DNA of 64,000 nt from Phaeobacter sp. J2-8 (GTDB taxonomy: Bacteria; Pseudomonadota; Alphaproteobacteria; Rhodobacterales; Rhodobacteraceae), in the NCBI RefSeq assembly GCF_022867865.1, contig NZ_JALIEC010000001.1, positions 1 through 64,000 on the forward strand, written 5' to 3'. Made by a program: the position numbers and the translations under genes. Positions 18,164-26,938 of this stretch are shown in pieces (positions within the stretch are counted from its first letter, which is position 1; each line of letters begins with the position of its first letter). The notes under the pieces are model-generated. The model was given only the letters and a program-made list of their open reading frames with translations, did no database searches and had not been told where the DNA came from.

Positions 18164-18183
18164 CTGTGAAAGCGCTTTCACAG
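18164..18183. promoter_or_regulatory. perfect 20-bp palindrome, LacI-family operator candidate
   Basis: CTGTGAAAGCGCTTTCACAG is fully self-complementary with the central GCGC of LacI/GalR operators. It lies 119 bases upstream of the LacI-family gene at 18302, so autoregulation is the simplest reading. Confidence 0.65.
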
Positions 18184-18301
18184 GCTATTTCATGCTCTTA
18201 CCGCCAAATAGCCGTTTAAATTGTACGACTATGCACCAATGTTTGAAAATAGGCACTTAATCCTGTAAGCGTTCTCCAAGAAATGGAATCGGACAAGCCC
18301 C

Positions 18302-19321
18302 GTGGAAAAAGAGACCCCTGAAAGCCGCAAACAGGTCCGTATGCAGGATGTTGCCGCCGCCGCTGGCGTCTCACTCGCTTCGGTGTCGCGTGTGTTGCGC
18401 ACCCCCGGCGCGGCGTCGCCGGACATCACGGCCCGTGTTCAGGAGGCCGTCAAACGACTGGGCTATGCCCCCAGCCCGATTGCCAGCTCAATGGCCGGCG
18501 CACAGTCGCCGATTGTCGGCGTGGTGGTGCCAACGCTGGCCAATGCGATTTTCAGCCAGTCGCTTCAGGCGATGTCGTCGGAATTGGAAACATCGGGCCT
18601 TCAGTTGATGATGGGCACCCATGACTATGACCCGCTGCGCGAAGAACAGGCCATTCAGGCCTTTTTGCGCTGGAACCCCGTGGCCCTGATTGTGACGGGA
18701 ATTCATCACAGCCGCGATGCAATGCGCCTGCTTTTGGGGGCGAATTGCCCGGTCTACGAGATGTGGGATTACACCGACAGGCCGCTGGACAATGTCATTG
18801 GCTTCTCGATGGAGGGCGCGGGCCGCGCCGTGGCGCAGCATCTGATTGAAAAGCGGCGCCGCAACCTTGTCTTTGTCGGGCATCAACTGGCGCGTGATCC
18901 CCGCGCCCAGGTCCGTGCCGATGCCTTTATGGCGGTGGTCGCAGCCCAAGACGAGGTCACGGGGCGGGTGATGGAAGTGGGCGAACGCAACGCCGCCGCC
19001 GGTATGGCGATCATGCAGCAGATTTTGACAGAATTCCCCGATGTCGATGGCGTGGCCTTTTCCGGCGATGCCGTGGCGCTCGGCGGGCTGACCGCTGCGC
19101 AAGACATGGGTCGGCACGTGCCCGGGGATATTTCGGTCATTGGGTTCGGGGATCTTGATCCCACCGTGGCCAGCCGCCCGCCCCTGACAACCATTCGCCC
19201 CCCGCACGAAGAAATGGGCCGTCTGATCGCACAGAGCATCCTGCGCCGGGCCAAAACCCCGGACAGCGCCCCCCAGAAAATCAACCTTGGCTTTGAACTT
19301 ATCGAACGGGGCAGCACCTGA
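18302..19321 (+). CDS. LacI-family transcriptional regulator
   Basis: A 339-residue regulator read from GTG 18302. The helix-turn-helix is MQDVAAAAGVSLASVSRVLR (about residues 14-33), followed by the hinge region and the effector domain starting SPIVGVVVPTLANAIFSQSL; the effector-binding core includes GFGDLDPTVASRPPLTTIRP. It resembles the broken LacI protein at 3057 in the effector domain (both have TGIHHS and EMWDYTD/EVWDVTD segments), so the two are paralogues. Targets unknown; the carbonic-anhydrase gene follows after 57 bases. Confidence 0.9.
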   Translation: MEKETPESRKQVRMQDVAAAAGVSLASVSRVLRTPGAASPDITARVQEAVKRLGYAPSPIASSMAGAQSPIVGVVVPTLANAIFSQSLQAMSSELETSGLQLMMGTHDYDPLREEQAIQAFLRWNPVALIVTGIHHSRDAMRLLLGANCPVYEMWDYTDRPLDNVIGFSMEGAGRAVAQHLIEKRRRNLVFVGHQLARDPRAQVRADAFMAVVAAQDEVTGRVMEVGERNAAAGMAIMQQILTEFPDVDGVAFSGDAVALGGLTAAQDMGRHVPGDISVIGFGDLDPTVASRPPLTTIRPPHEEMGRLIAQSILRRAKTPDSAPQKINLGFELIERGST

Positions 19322-19378
19322 CCGTCCCGGCGGCCACAGAATCCTGCCTGTTCGGACCTTTGAAAAGGAACCTGTTGA

Positions 19379-19909
19379 ATGACGATCTATGCACTTGGCG
19401 ACATTGCGCCGCAAACCGCCGGTCCCGGCACCTATTGGGTCGCCCCGGGCGCGCATGTCATTGGGGACGTGCGGTTGGGGCGGGATGTTGGCATCTGGTT
19501 CGGGGCCGTCCTGCGCGGTGACAAGGAACCGCTGAGCATCGGCGACGGCACCAATATCCAGGAACACGCCATGATCCACGCCGATCCCGGTTTTCCGGCG
19601 ATCATCGGCAAGGGCGTCACCGTCGGGCACCGCGCGATTGTGCATGGCTGTACCATCGGCGACGGCACCCTGATCGGTATGGGGGCGACCATCCTGAACG
19701 GTGCCAAAATCGGCAAAAACTGCCTGATCGGCGCGGGCGCTCTGGTGACCGAAGGCAAAGAGATCCCGGACGGCTCCCTCGTCATGGGATCGCCGGCCAA
19801 AGTCGTGCGCGCGCTTGGCGAAGAGGGGCTGGCCACGCTGCGCAAACCTGCCGACAACTACGTCAAGAACTGGAAACGTTTCGAAGCCGAAATGACCATT
19901 GTCGAATGA
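19379..19909 (+). CDS. gamma-carbonic anhydrase family protein (left-handed beta-helix)
   Basis: A 176-residue hexapeptide-repeat protein. The repeats run from about residue 25 to 140 (GDVRLGRDVGIWFGAVLRGD, IGDGTNIQEHAMIH, VTVGHRAIVHGCTIGDGTLI, IGAGALVTEG). The three zinc histidines are in EHAMIHAD and VGHRAIVHG as in CamH/PaaY-type proteins. A C-terminal helix ends the protein. It may be a bicarbonate enzyme or, like PaaY, a thioesterase. ATG 19379 has an AAAAGGA site. Convergent with the CoA-transferase gene, 21 bases apart. Confidence 0.88.
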   Translation: MTIYALGDIAPQTAGPGTYWVAPGAHVIGDVRLGRDVGIWFGAVLRGDKEPLSIGDGTNIQEHAMIHADPGFPAIIGKGVTVGHRAIVHGCTIGDGTLIGMGATILNGAKIGKNCLIGAGALVTEGKEIPDGSLVMGSPAKVVRALGEEGLATLRKPADNYVKNWKRFEAEMTIVE

Positions 19910-19930
19910 CACCCGACCCGCTGCGCGCCT

Positions 19931-21853
19931 TTAATCCAGAAAGGCGCGCGCCTGCTGGCCCGTTTCAAAGATATGGGTGCGCGCGTCTGGAAAAACCTCG
20001 CCCAGTTTCATCCGCATGAAGGCCGATCCGGAGTATCGCGACACGGTGCCATAGTATTTCCCGGTCAGATCCGCGACCATGCGCGCCCAACCAGCCTCCA
20101 GCGTTTCATCAATCCGAAAGCCGTCATAGTTCACCACCACATCAACCCGCCGCCCAAACGCGGCGCAGGTTCTGGCCACCAATTCGCCGACCCGACGCAC
20201 ATCGCCCTCGCTTCTGACGCGCATCTTTTCAAAGTTGAGGAACAGCCGGTCGCGCCCCGCGTCCAGCGCCACCCGATCCGGCAAATCCAGATGCAGCAGG
20301 TTGGTGCGCAGATCCATTTCGCCCTCGGCAAAGATCCGGGCATCCATCTCCTGTACCTCATCCAGGTTCGGGGGCACATCCATCAGCGCAAGCACATGCC
20401 GGTCAATGTCGATACCCGGCGCCACTTCGATCAGCTTCAGCCCCTCGGTGGTCAGCTCGAACACACAGCGTTCGGTCACATAGAGCACTTTCTGCCCCAG
20501 CCGCGCCGCCCGCGCACCGGAAAATGTGATCTGTTCGACCGAAGACAGGAACTTGCGATGTGTGCCTTCCTGTTGAATATCGACACCTTGTTCGGAAATC
20601 CCGACCACCAGCCCCTTGGCGGTGAACGTTCCGGCAAAGACCAGCGCGCGGGCGTTCTGGCTGATATTGATAAATCCGCCCGCCCCGGCCAGTCGCGGCC
20701 CAAAGCGCGAGACATTGACGTTGCCGGTTTGGTCGGCCTGCGCCAGCCCAAGACAGGCCAGATCAAGCCCGCCGCCGTCGTAGAAATCAAACTGGTTGTT
20801 CTGGGGGATCACCGCATCGGTATTGACCGCCGCGCCAAAATCCAACCCCGAGGCCGGTTGCCCGCCGATCACCCCCGGCTCTGCCGTCAGGGTCAGATGG
20901 TCCAGCAACCCCTCTTCGGCAGCGACACAGGCCACGCCTTCGGGCATGCCAATCCCAAGATTGACCACCCCGTTGATCGGCAATTCAAAGGCACAGCGCC
21001 GGGCAATGATCTTGCGCGCATCCAGTGGCATCGGCGGCATTTCCCCTTCGGGCGGGCGGATGCGATTGGTAAAGGCCTGACTGAATGCGGTGGCATAGGT
21101 CTGGACGTGGTTTTCCGGTTTCGACACCACAACGGCATCGACAAAAATTCCGGGAATATGCACCTCGCGCGCGGCAAGTGTGCGTGCACGGGCGACGCGT
21201 TCGACCTGAACGATGACCACGCCGCCGGAATTCTTGACCGCCATCGCCTGCGCCAGATTGTCGATGGTCAGCGCCTCGCGCTCCATCGTGATATTGCCCG
21301 CTTCATCCGCCGTGGTGCCGCGCAACAACGCCACACTCAGCCGTTGCGCCGGATAAAACAGCACATCTTCGCCGCCGATCTGCATCAATTCGACCTGCGG
21401 TGCGGTCGAAATATCGTTGATCGCGCCGCCACCCAGACGCGGATCAACAAAGGTCTCCAACCCCACCTTGGACAGCATCCCCGGCTTGCCCGCCGCAATG
21501 TCGCGATACAGCTGGCTGATGCAGCCCTGCGGCAGGTTCCAGCCCTCGATCTTGCCCGATACGGCCAGCGCCGCGACCTTGGGGATCAACCCCCAATGGC
21601 CGCCAATCACCCGTTTCAGCAAACCTTGGTGGCCCAGCCGGTTCAGGCCCCGATCCTTGCCATCGCCCTGCCCTGCGGCAAACACAAGGCTCAAGTCACG
21701 TGGATGGCCTGTGTCCAAAAAACGTGTCTCAACCGCGGCCAGCAATTCATCCGGCACCCCGATGCCGACGAATCCCGAGGTCGTGACAACATCACCATCC
21801 TTGACCAATGCAGCGGCCTCTGCCGCGGATACGATTTTGTTGCGCATACTCAT
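19931..21853 (-). CDS. acyl-CoA:acetate/3-oxoacid CoA-transferase, single-chain (YdiF/Pct type)
   Basis: Family-I CoA-transferase with both halves in one 640-residue chain. The N-terminal half starts NKIVSAAEAAALVKDGDVVT (alpha-like) and the C-terminal half contains ELPINGVVNLGIGMPEGVAC (beta-like). The catalytic glutamate is in TAEPGVIGGQPASGLDFG. It moves CoA between short acyl groups. It is the last gene of a minus-strand operon (scoA, scoB, bdhA, this gene) and follows bdhA by only 2 bases, so it is likely to activate a product acid of the same pathway. Confidence 0.9.
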   Translation of the reverse strand: MSMRNKIVSAAEAAALVKDGDVVTTSGFVGIGVPDELLAAVETRFLDTGHPRDLSLVFAAGQGDGKDRGLNRLGHQGLLKRVIGGHWGLIPKVAALAVSGKIEGWNLPQGCISQLYRDIAAGKPGMLSKVGLETFVDPRLGGGAINDISTAPQVELMQIGGEDVLFYPAQRLSVALLRGTTADEAGNITMEREALTIDNLAQAMAVKNSGGVVIVQVERVARARTLAAREVHIPGIFVDAVVVSKPENHVQTYATAFSQAFTNRIRPPEGEMPPMPLDARKIIARRCAFELPINGVVNLGIGMPEGVACVAAEEGLLDHLTLTAEPGVIGGQPASGLDFGAAVNTDAVIPQNNQFDFYDGGGLDLACLGLAQADQTGNVNVSRFGPRLAGAGGFINISQNARALVFAGTFTAKGLVVGISEQGVDIQQEGTHRKFLSSVEQITFSGARAARLGQKVLYVTERCVFELTTEGLKLIEVAPGIDIDRHVLALMDVPPNLDEVQEMDARIFAEGEMDLRTNLLHLDLPDRVALDAGRDRLFLNFEKMRVRSEGDVRRVGELVARTCAAFGRRVDVVVNYDGFRIDETLEAGWARMVADLTGKYYGTVSRYSGSAFMRMKLGEVFPDARTHIFETGQQARAFLD

Positions 21854-21855
21854 GT

Positions 21856-22644
21856 CTAGGCCGCCGTCCAGCCGCCATCAACCGGCAGGGCGACTCCGGT
21901 GATGTTTTCCGCGACATCGGAACACAGAAACAGCGCAACCCCGGCAAGCTGCTCTACGGTGACGAATTTCTTGGTCCATTGCGCCGCCAACAACACGTCG
22001 CGCTTGACCTCTTCTTCGGTCATGCCGCGCGCCTTGGCGGTGTCGGGGATCTGCGACTCGACCAGGGGCGTCAGGACATAGCCGGGGCAGATCGCATTGC
22101 AGGTAATGCCGTCCTGCGCGACCTCCAAGGCGACGGTCTTGGTCAGACCGACAACCCCGTGTTTCGCGGTGACATAGGCGGATTTGAACGGCGACGCCAC
22201 CAGCCCATGCGCCGAGGCGATATTGATGATCCGCCCCCAACCTGCTGATTTCATATGCGGAACCGCCGCACGCACCACATGAAATGCCGAATTCATGTTG
22301 ATGTCGATGATCATATCCCAACGCTCCTTGGGGAAGTCTTCGACCGGTGACACGGTTTGAACACCGGCATTGTTGACCACAATATCAACCCTGCCGAATT
22401 CGGCGGCGGCGGTGGTGACCATCGCCTCGATCTGGTCCGGCCTTGTCATATCGGCACCGTCATAGATCACGCGACCGGCGCCAAGGCCGTCCAATTCCCG
22501 CCGCGTGGCCTCTATTTCCGCTGCATCGCCAAAACCGTTCAGCACGACATGTGCCCCGGCGGCTGCGAAACCCCGTGCCAGCCCCAGACCAATTCCCGAC
22601 GTTGATCCGGTCACGATTGCGGTTTTTCCGTTCATATCCGTCAT
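21856..22644 (-). CDS. bdhA: 3-hydroxybutyrate dehydrogenase (SDR family)
   Basis: NAD-dependent short-chain dehydrogenase that interconverts 3-hydroxybutyrate and acetoacetate. The nucleotide motif is TGSTSGIG, then NNAG (NNAGVQTV), the active site IASAHGLVASPFKSAYVTAKHG (Ser...YxxxK) and a C-terminal GVALPVDGGWTAA. The HGLVASPFKSAY segment is characteristic of the 3-HBDH subfamily. ATG 22644 with GGAG gives 262 residues, typical for BdhA. Adjacent CoA-transferases would use its acetoacetate. Confidence 0.93.
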   Translation of the reverse strand: MTDMNGKTAIVTGSTSGIGLGLARGFAAAGAHVVLNGFGDAAEIEATRRELDGLGAGRVIYDGADMTRPDQIEAMVTTAAAEFGRVDIVVNNAGVQTVSPVEDFPKERWDMIIDINMNSAFHVVRAAVPHMKSAGWGRIINIASAHGLVASPFKSAYVTAKHGVVGLTKTVALEVAQDGITCNAICPGYVLTPLVESQIPDTAKARGMTEEEVKRDVLLAAQWTKKFVTVEQLAGVALFLCSDVAENITGVALPVDGGWTAA

Positions 22645-22672
22645 AGATTTCTCCAAGGCTGGCGTTTCGATG

Positions 22673-23296
22673 TTAGAGTATGGTCGCTTCTGTTGCGGCG
22701 CGCAGGTCTGCTTCTGTGACGCCATCGGCGCATTCGACGATTTTAAGCCCACCTTCGACCACGTCCAGCACGCCGAGGTTGGTGATGATCCGGTCCACGA
22801 CGCTGCGCCCGGTCAGCGGCAGGGTGCAGGCCTTCAACACTTTGGAATCGCCATGTTTGTTCTGGTGGTCCATCACCACGATCACCCGGCCGACACCGGC
22901 CACAAGATCCATCGCGCCGCCCATGCCTTTGACCAGCTTGCCGGGAATCATCCAATTCGCCAGGTCGCCGTTTTCCGCCACTTCCATCGCGCCCAGGATC
23001 GCGGCTGCGATCTTGCCGCCGCGGATCATGCCAAAGCTGGTGGCGCTGTCGAAATAGGACGTCCGCGCCAGTTCGGTGATCGTCTGCTTGCCCGCATTGA
23101 TCAGGTCGGGGTCTTCTTCGCCCTCGAACGGGAAGGGGCCCATGCCCAGCATGCCGTTTTCCGATTGCAGGGTGATGTCCTTGTCGCCGACGTAGTTCGC
23201 CACCAGCGTCGGAATGCCGATGCCAAGGTTCACATACATGCCGTCTTCGAGTTCCTGTGCGGCGCGCGCCGCCATCTGATTACGATCCCAAGGCAT
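22673..23296 (-). CDS. scoB: 3-oxoacid CoA-transferase subunit B
   Basis: Beta subunit of a succinyl-CoA:3-ketoacid (SCOT-like) CoA-transferase, 207 residues starting MPWDRNQMAARAAQELEDGM. The catalytic glutamate sits in LQSENGMLGMGPFP, and GGAMDLVAG is the conserved glycine-rich loop. With subunit A it turns acetoacetate into acetoacetyl-CoA. Start at 23296 is chosen over the longer open frame because it matches the family N-terminus and has a GGAGG-like site. Confidence 0.94.
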   Translation of the reverse strand: MPWDRNQMAARAAQELEDGMYVNLGIGIPTLVANYVGDKDITLQSENGMLGMGPFPFEGEEDPDLINAGKQTITELARTSYFDSATSFGMIRGGKIAAAILGAMEVAENGDLANWMIPGKLVKGMGGAMDLVAGVGRVIVVMDHQNKHGDSKVLKACTLPLTGRSVVDRIITNLGVLDVVEGGLKIVECADGVTEADLRAATEATIL

Positions 23297-23354
23297 CAGG
23301 CTTCCTCCCTTTTTTGTTGGTCGACGCACGGGCATGAAAACCGGTTCCCACTTT

Positions 23355-24062
23355 TCATTGTGCTTCCTCCCTTTTCCGAACTGTCCGTTGTTCGATGCGT
23401 TTTTCGTGGTCGCCCTGAATGATCCGGTGCACGTAGATGCCCGGCAGGTGGATGTGATCGGGGTCAAGGCTGCCGCGCGGCACGATTTCCTCGACCTCAA
23501 CCACACAGATCTTGCCACACATCGCGGCAGGCGGGTTGAAATTGCGCGCGGTCTTGCGGAACACCAGATTGCCGGTGTCGTCGGCCTTCCACGCCTTGAC
23601 GATCGACAGGTCGGCAAAAATGCCTTCCTCGAGGATGTAATCCTGACCGTTCCAGTTTTTGACTTCCTTGCCCTCGGCAATCACCGTGCCAACGCCGGTT
23701 TTGGTGTAAAACCCCGGAATGCCACAGCCGCCGGCCCGCATACGCTCGGCCAAAGTGCCCTGAGGATTGAATTCCAGTTCCAGCTCGCCCGACAGATATT
23801 GCCGCATGAATTCAGCATTTTCGCCGACATAAGACGACATCATCTTCTTGATCTGACGCGTATCGAGCAGCTTGCCCAGACCAAAACCATCCACGCCGCA
23901 ATTGTTCGACGCCACGGTCAGATCCTTGACCCCGCTTTCCACCAGCGCGTCGATCAACAACTCGGGAATACCGCAAAGCCCGAAACCACCCGCCGCAATC
24001 AACATGCCGTCATGCAACACGCCCTCCAGCGCCTGCTGTGGTGTCTCAAAAATTTTGTTCAT
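23355..24062 (-). CDS. scoA: 3-oxoacid CoA-transferase subunit A
   Basis: Alpha subunit of the same CoA-transferase, 235 residues from ATG 24062 ([20 protein letters not shown]). Typical motifs are [35 protein letters not shown] and [15 protein letters not shown]. First gene of the operon, transcribed divergently from a GntR regulator; the 202-base space between them carries one copy of the island's shared 22-bp motif. Confidence 0.94.
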   Translation of the reverse strand: MNKIFETPQQALEGVLHDGMLIAAGGFGLCGIPELLIDALVESGVKDLTVASNNCGVDGFGLGKLLDTRQIKKMMSSYVGENAEFMRQYLSGELELEFNPQGTLAERMRAGGCGIPGFYTKTGVGTVIAEGKEVKNWNGQDYILEEGIFADLSIVKAWKADDTGNLVFRKTARNFNPPAAMCGKICVVEVEEIVPRGSLDPDHIHLPGIYVHRIIQGDHEKRIEQRTVRKREEAQ

Positions 24063-24219
24063 GAAGATCCTTTCGTACCGCCCCGCCGTAACCGGGCGAC
24101 AAGTTGGGGTTTGACCCTTGGCCACAGCTCCGGCCAAAGGATCGTGAAAGGGTCAGCGCGACCCCCGCTTCGCCCGGCGCGCCGACAATTTCATGCCGTG
24201 TTGTGCCGCAACGCGAATA

Positions 24220-24241
24220 GTTATATATGTCTTTATGTTTT
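24220..24241 (-). promoter_or_regulatory. shared 22-bp island motif, copy 1 (scoA/GntR promoter)
   Basis: Read on the minus strand it is AAAACATA-AAGACA-T-A-TATA-AC. It matches copies 2-4 at all 14 invariant positions. It lies between the divergent scoA and gntR-type genes, and it overlaps the alternative ATG at 24235 of the regulator, which favours the downstream GTG start and suggests autoregulation. Confidence 0.65.
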
Positions 24242-24264
24242 CGGCTTTTGAAAGGTCCGCTACC

Positions 24265-24975
24265 GTGTCTCTCCGTTCCATGCGCCGGGCCCATGTGCCC
24301 CTGCACGTCGAAGTTGCCTCGCTTTTGCGCAACCGTATCCGCAACGGCGAGCTGAAGAGCGGCGACAAACTTCCGACGCTCAAGGAGCTGGCCGAGGTCT
24401 TTGGCGTCACCAGCCTGACCGTGCGCGAAGCGATGAATGCGCTGGACGCCGAAGGATTGATCGAGCGGACATCCGGGCGCGGCACCTTTGTCAAACAGGT
24501 CGATATTCTGCCGCGCCGGGTGTTTTCGGTAAAATCGGATCTCAGCCAGCTTTTGGGCGGCGACAAACCCTTGGAGGTGGACCTGAACACCGACGCCGCG
24601 CCGCTGGACGATGTCATCCTTGATGGCGTCACCTTCAAACGGCTGAAACGGCGGCACCAATTGGGCGGCAAACCGTTCTGCATGTTGGATGTGCATCTCA
24701 AGAAAGACATCTATGAAAGCGCTCCTGAAAAGTTTGAGTTAGAATTGATTGTCCGGGCGTTCAAGGAACTGGGCATTACGCTTGGCTCGGCGACGCAAAC
24801 GGTGGCACTGGCCTCGGCGGATCTGGAAATGGCCGAAGGATTGCAGGTCGAAGTGAACTCTCCGGTGTTCAAGGTCGTGCGCAAGGTCAAGGATGACGCC
24901 GATCAGCTGATCTATTTTGGCGATCTGATCTATCCGGGAGAGGCGCTGGAATTTCGCATCGACTTTCTCGGATAG
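24265..24975 (+). CDS. GntR-family transcriptional regulator, HutC/UTRA type
   Basis: A 236-residue regulator. The winged helix covers about residues 10-75 (HVPLHVEVASLLRNRIRNGE, LPTLKELAEVFGVTSLTVRE, EGLIERTSGRGTFV), followed by a UTRA effector domain (about 90-235). GTG 24265 is preferred because AAAGG stands 9 bases before it, while the in-frame ATG at 24235 lacks a ribosome site and overlaps the operator-like motif. Its position next to motif copy 1 makes it the prime candidate to bind all four copies. The effector is probably a pathway acid or its CoA ester. Confidence 0.88.
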   Translation: MSLRSMRRAHVPLHVEVASLLRNRIRNGELKSGDKLPTLKELAEVFGVTSLTVREAMNALDAEGLIERTSGRGTFVKQVDILPRRVFSVKSDLSQLLGGDKPLEVDLNTDAAPLDDVILDGVTFKRLKRRHQLGGKPFCMLDVHLKKDIYESAPEKFELELIVRAFKELGITLGSATQTVALASADLEMAEGLQVEVNSPVFKVVRKVKDDADQLIYFGDLIYPGEALEFRIDFLG

Positions 24976-24991
24976 TCAGACCGCCAACCGG

Positions 24992-25756
24992 TCAGGACAC
25001 GGTCATGCCGCCATCAACGACGATGGTCTGCCCGGTGATCATCGGCGCGCCGGTCAGCAGATAGACGATGGTTTGCGCCACATCTTCGGCCTGAACATGC
25101 CGTTTGATCAACATCTTGGAAAGCGCGGCATCTTTGCGCTCTTGCGGCCAGTTTTGGGTCCAGGGGGTTGCCACCTGGCCGGGGGCCACCGCATTCACCC
25201 GCACATCCGGCGCAAGACCCCGCGCCAAGGATCGGGTGACGCTGACAACGCCGGATTTGCTGGCGGCATAGGGCGTGCTGCTGCCCTGAAGGCCCATGCC
25301 GGCGGTTGAAGCTGTGTTCACAATCGCCCCGCCAGAGGCACGCAGCGCGCCTGCCGCGGCTTTGGAACAGCGGAACACCCCAATCAAATTGGTGTTGAGC
25401 AGCGCCATCCACAGGTCTTCGTCAATACGGTCCAAGTCCGATGCGGGGATCGGATCGCGGGTGCCCGCAATCCCGGCATTGTTGACCAGATAATCCAGCC
25501 CGCCCAGATCCGCGACCGCCTTTTCCACCATGGCCTCTGCATTGCCGGGGATAGAGACATTGCCCGGCGCGGAAATCACATCCAGCCCCTGTGCGCGCAG
25601 GTTTTCAATCTGCTCCGGGCCCTGCGAATCGTCCTCCAGATGGTTCATGGCAACCCGGACACCCATTTTCGCCAGCGCGGTCACACTGGCAAGACCAATG
25701 CCCGACGCCCCGCCGGTGACAAGGGCGGTTTTCGTTTTATCAGATTGATTTTCCAT
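24992..25756 (-). CDS. SDR family oxidoreductase
   Basis: Short-chain dehydrogenase of 254 residues from ATG 25756 (site GGGAG). Cofactor motif TGGASGIG, NNAG motif in LVNNAGIAG, catalytic YAASK in SSTPYAASKSGVVSVT, C-terminal VVDGGMTVS. It is divergent from the BKACE gene across motif copy 2 and converges with the GntR gene 16 bases away. A role in oxidising a beta-hydroxy acid to the beta-keto acid used by BKACE is a reasonable inference; sequence alone does not define the substrate. Confidence 0.88.
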   Translation of the reverse strand: MENQSDKTKTALVTGGASGIGLASVTALAKMGVRVAMNHLEDDSQGPEQIENLRAQGLDVISAPGNVSIPGNAEAMVEKAVADLGGLDYLVNNAGIAGTRDPIPASDLDRIDEDLWMALLNTNLIGVFRCSKAAAGALRASGGAIVNTASTAGMGLQGSSTPYAASKSGVVSVTRSLARGLAPDVRVNAVAPGQVATPWTQNWPQERKDAALSKMLIKRHVQAEDVAQTIVYLLTGAPMITGQTIVVDGGMTVS

Positions 25757-25854
25757 ATGTTTCTCCCGCTTCGGTGTGGTGGCGCCATGCTGGGGCGCCG
25801 GTGTCCGCATTGCAGGCCGACCAAAATTTGGCGGCTGGCATATTTACAAACATT

Positions 25855-25876
25855 AAAACATATAGTAGTTTATAAC
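25855..25876 (+). promoter_or_regulatory. shared 22-bp island motif, copy 2 (SDR/BKACE promoter)
   Basis: AAAACATA-TAGTAG-T-T-TATA-AC, followed by AATAG as in copy 3. It lies in the 219-base space between the divergent SDR (start 25756) and BKACE (start 25976) genes, so it can serve both promoters. Confidence 0.65.
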
Positions 25877-25975
25877 AATAGAAATTTGCCGGGCCGCTTT
25901 GAAGGGCCGACCAAGGGCAAAATTTTCCGGAAATCACGCCCGGAAAGATGCCGAAATCACGAAAGGACGCCTGTC

Positions 25976-26858
25976 TTGGCTCAGAAAACCATCATGACCT
26001 GCGCGGTCACCGGAAACGGAACCATGCCATCGCAAAACGAAAATCTTCCGGTGACGCCTGCGGAAATCGCCCAGGCCGCCATAGACGCGGGCAAGGCCGG
26101 CGCCGCAATCGCGCATATGCATGTGCGTGACCCGGACACCGCCAAAGGGTCGATGGATATCAATCTCTATCGCGAGGTCGTGGACCGCATCCGCGACGCA
26201 GGCTCCGACATTGTCATCAACCTGACCACCGGCGAGGGCCAGCGCTTCGTCCCCAGCGAAGAAGACCCCAGCGTCGCCTGCCCCGGCACAACCCTGTGCC
26301 ACCCCAGCCTGCGGTCGGCGCATGTCAAAGAGTTGAAACCGGAAATCTGTACGCTGGATTTCAACACCATGGTCAACAAGACCTGGACCGTGATCAACAC
26401 GCCCCCGACGCTAAAGGTGATGGCCGATATCGCCACCGAAGCCGGCACCAAGCCAGAGATCGAAATCTTTGACTCTGGGCGATTTGAACATGGCCAAGGA
26501 TTTCATCGCCAAGGGCATCCTGAAATCACCCGCGATGTTCCAGTTTGTGATGGGGATCAACTTTGGCTCTGCGGCCAATTACCAGACGCTGGCCTATCTG
26601 ATTTCCCAGCTTCCCGAAAACAGCGAATGGGCCGCCTTTGGCATTGGCAAAAATGCCTTCCGCATGATGGCGCTGTCCTATTTGATGGGCGGCCATGTGC
26701 GCATCGGGATGGAAGACACGGTTTATATCGACAAGGGCGAGCTGTGCAAAAGCAATGCCCAACTGGTGGAAAAGGGTGTCAGCATCGTGACATCGTTGGG
26801 CGGGTCCATGGCCACCCCGGCCGAGGCCCGGGAAATCCTCGGGCTAAGGCCCCTCTGA
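25976..26858 (+). CDS. beta-keto acid cleavage enzyme (BKACE, DUF849) (frame broken by one base)
   Basis: Zinc-dependent enzyme that condenses a beta-keto acid with acetyl-CoA and splits it to acetoacetate plus a new acyl-CoA. It begins TTG 25976 (AQKTIMTCAVTGNGT) after GAAAGGA. Family motifs are the metal-binding HMHVRDP, INLTTGEG, CTLDFNTM and the late NFGSAANYQTLAYL. The frame changes in GACTCTGGGCGAT (26476-26479); removing one base gives IEIFDSGDLNMAKDFIAKGI and 293 residues, the usual length. The acetoacetate product links directly to scoAB and bdhA. The keto-acid substrate is not identified. Confidence 0.9.
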
Positions 26859-26880
26859 TCATCGCCTAAATCGCCCATTT

Positions 26881-26901
26881 GGCGGGGGATTTTCCCCCGC
26901 C
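26881..26901. repeat. 9-bp-stem hairpin between BKACE and GMC genes
   Basis: GGCGGGGGA-TTT-TCCCCCGCC forms a tight stem 22 bases after the BKACE stop and 38 before the GMC start. No T-run follows, so partial termination or transcript stabilisation is more likely than full termination. Confidence 0.6.
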
Positions 26902-26938
26902 TGTTGACGTGCGCCACGTTCCACACGCAGGAGATCAC

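Larger units (their letters stand above)
17986..18301. other. 316-base divergent promoter region between zinT and a lacI-type gene
   Basis: Holds the Zur-box-like site (18033-18047), a perfect 20-bp palindrome (18164-18183) and AT-rich sequence near 18215-18260. No open frame with coding character is visible. It probably contains the two outward promoters. Confidence 0.6.

Noticed and set aside
19973-21859. 628-codon open frame antisense to the CoA-transferase
   Set aside because: It is the mirror frame of a strongly recognisable gene in GC-rich DNA; its translation is His/Arg/Gln-rich with no family features or ribosome site.
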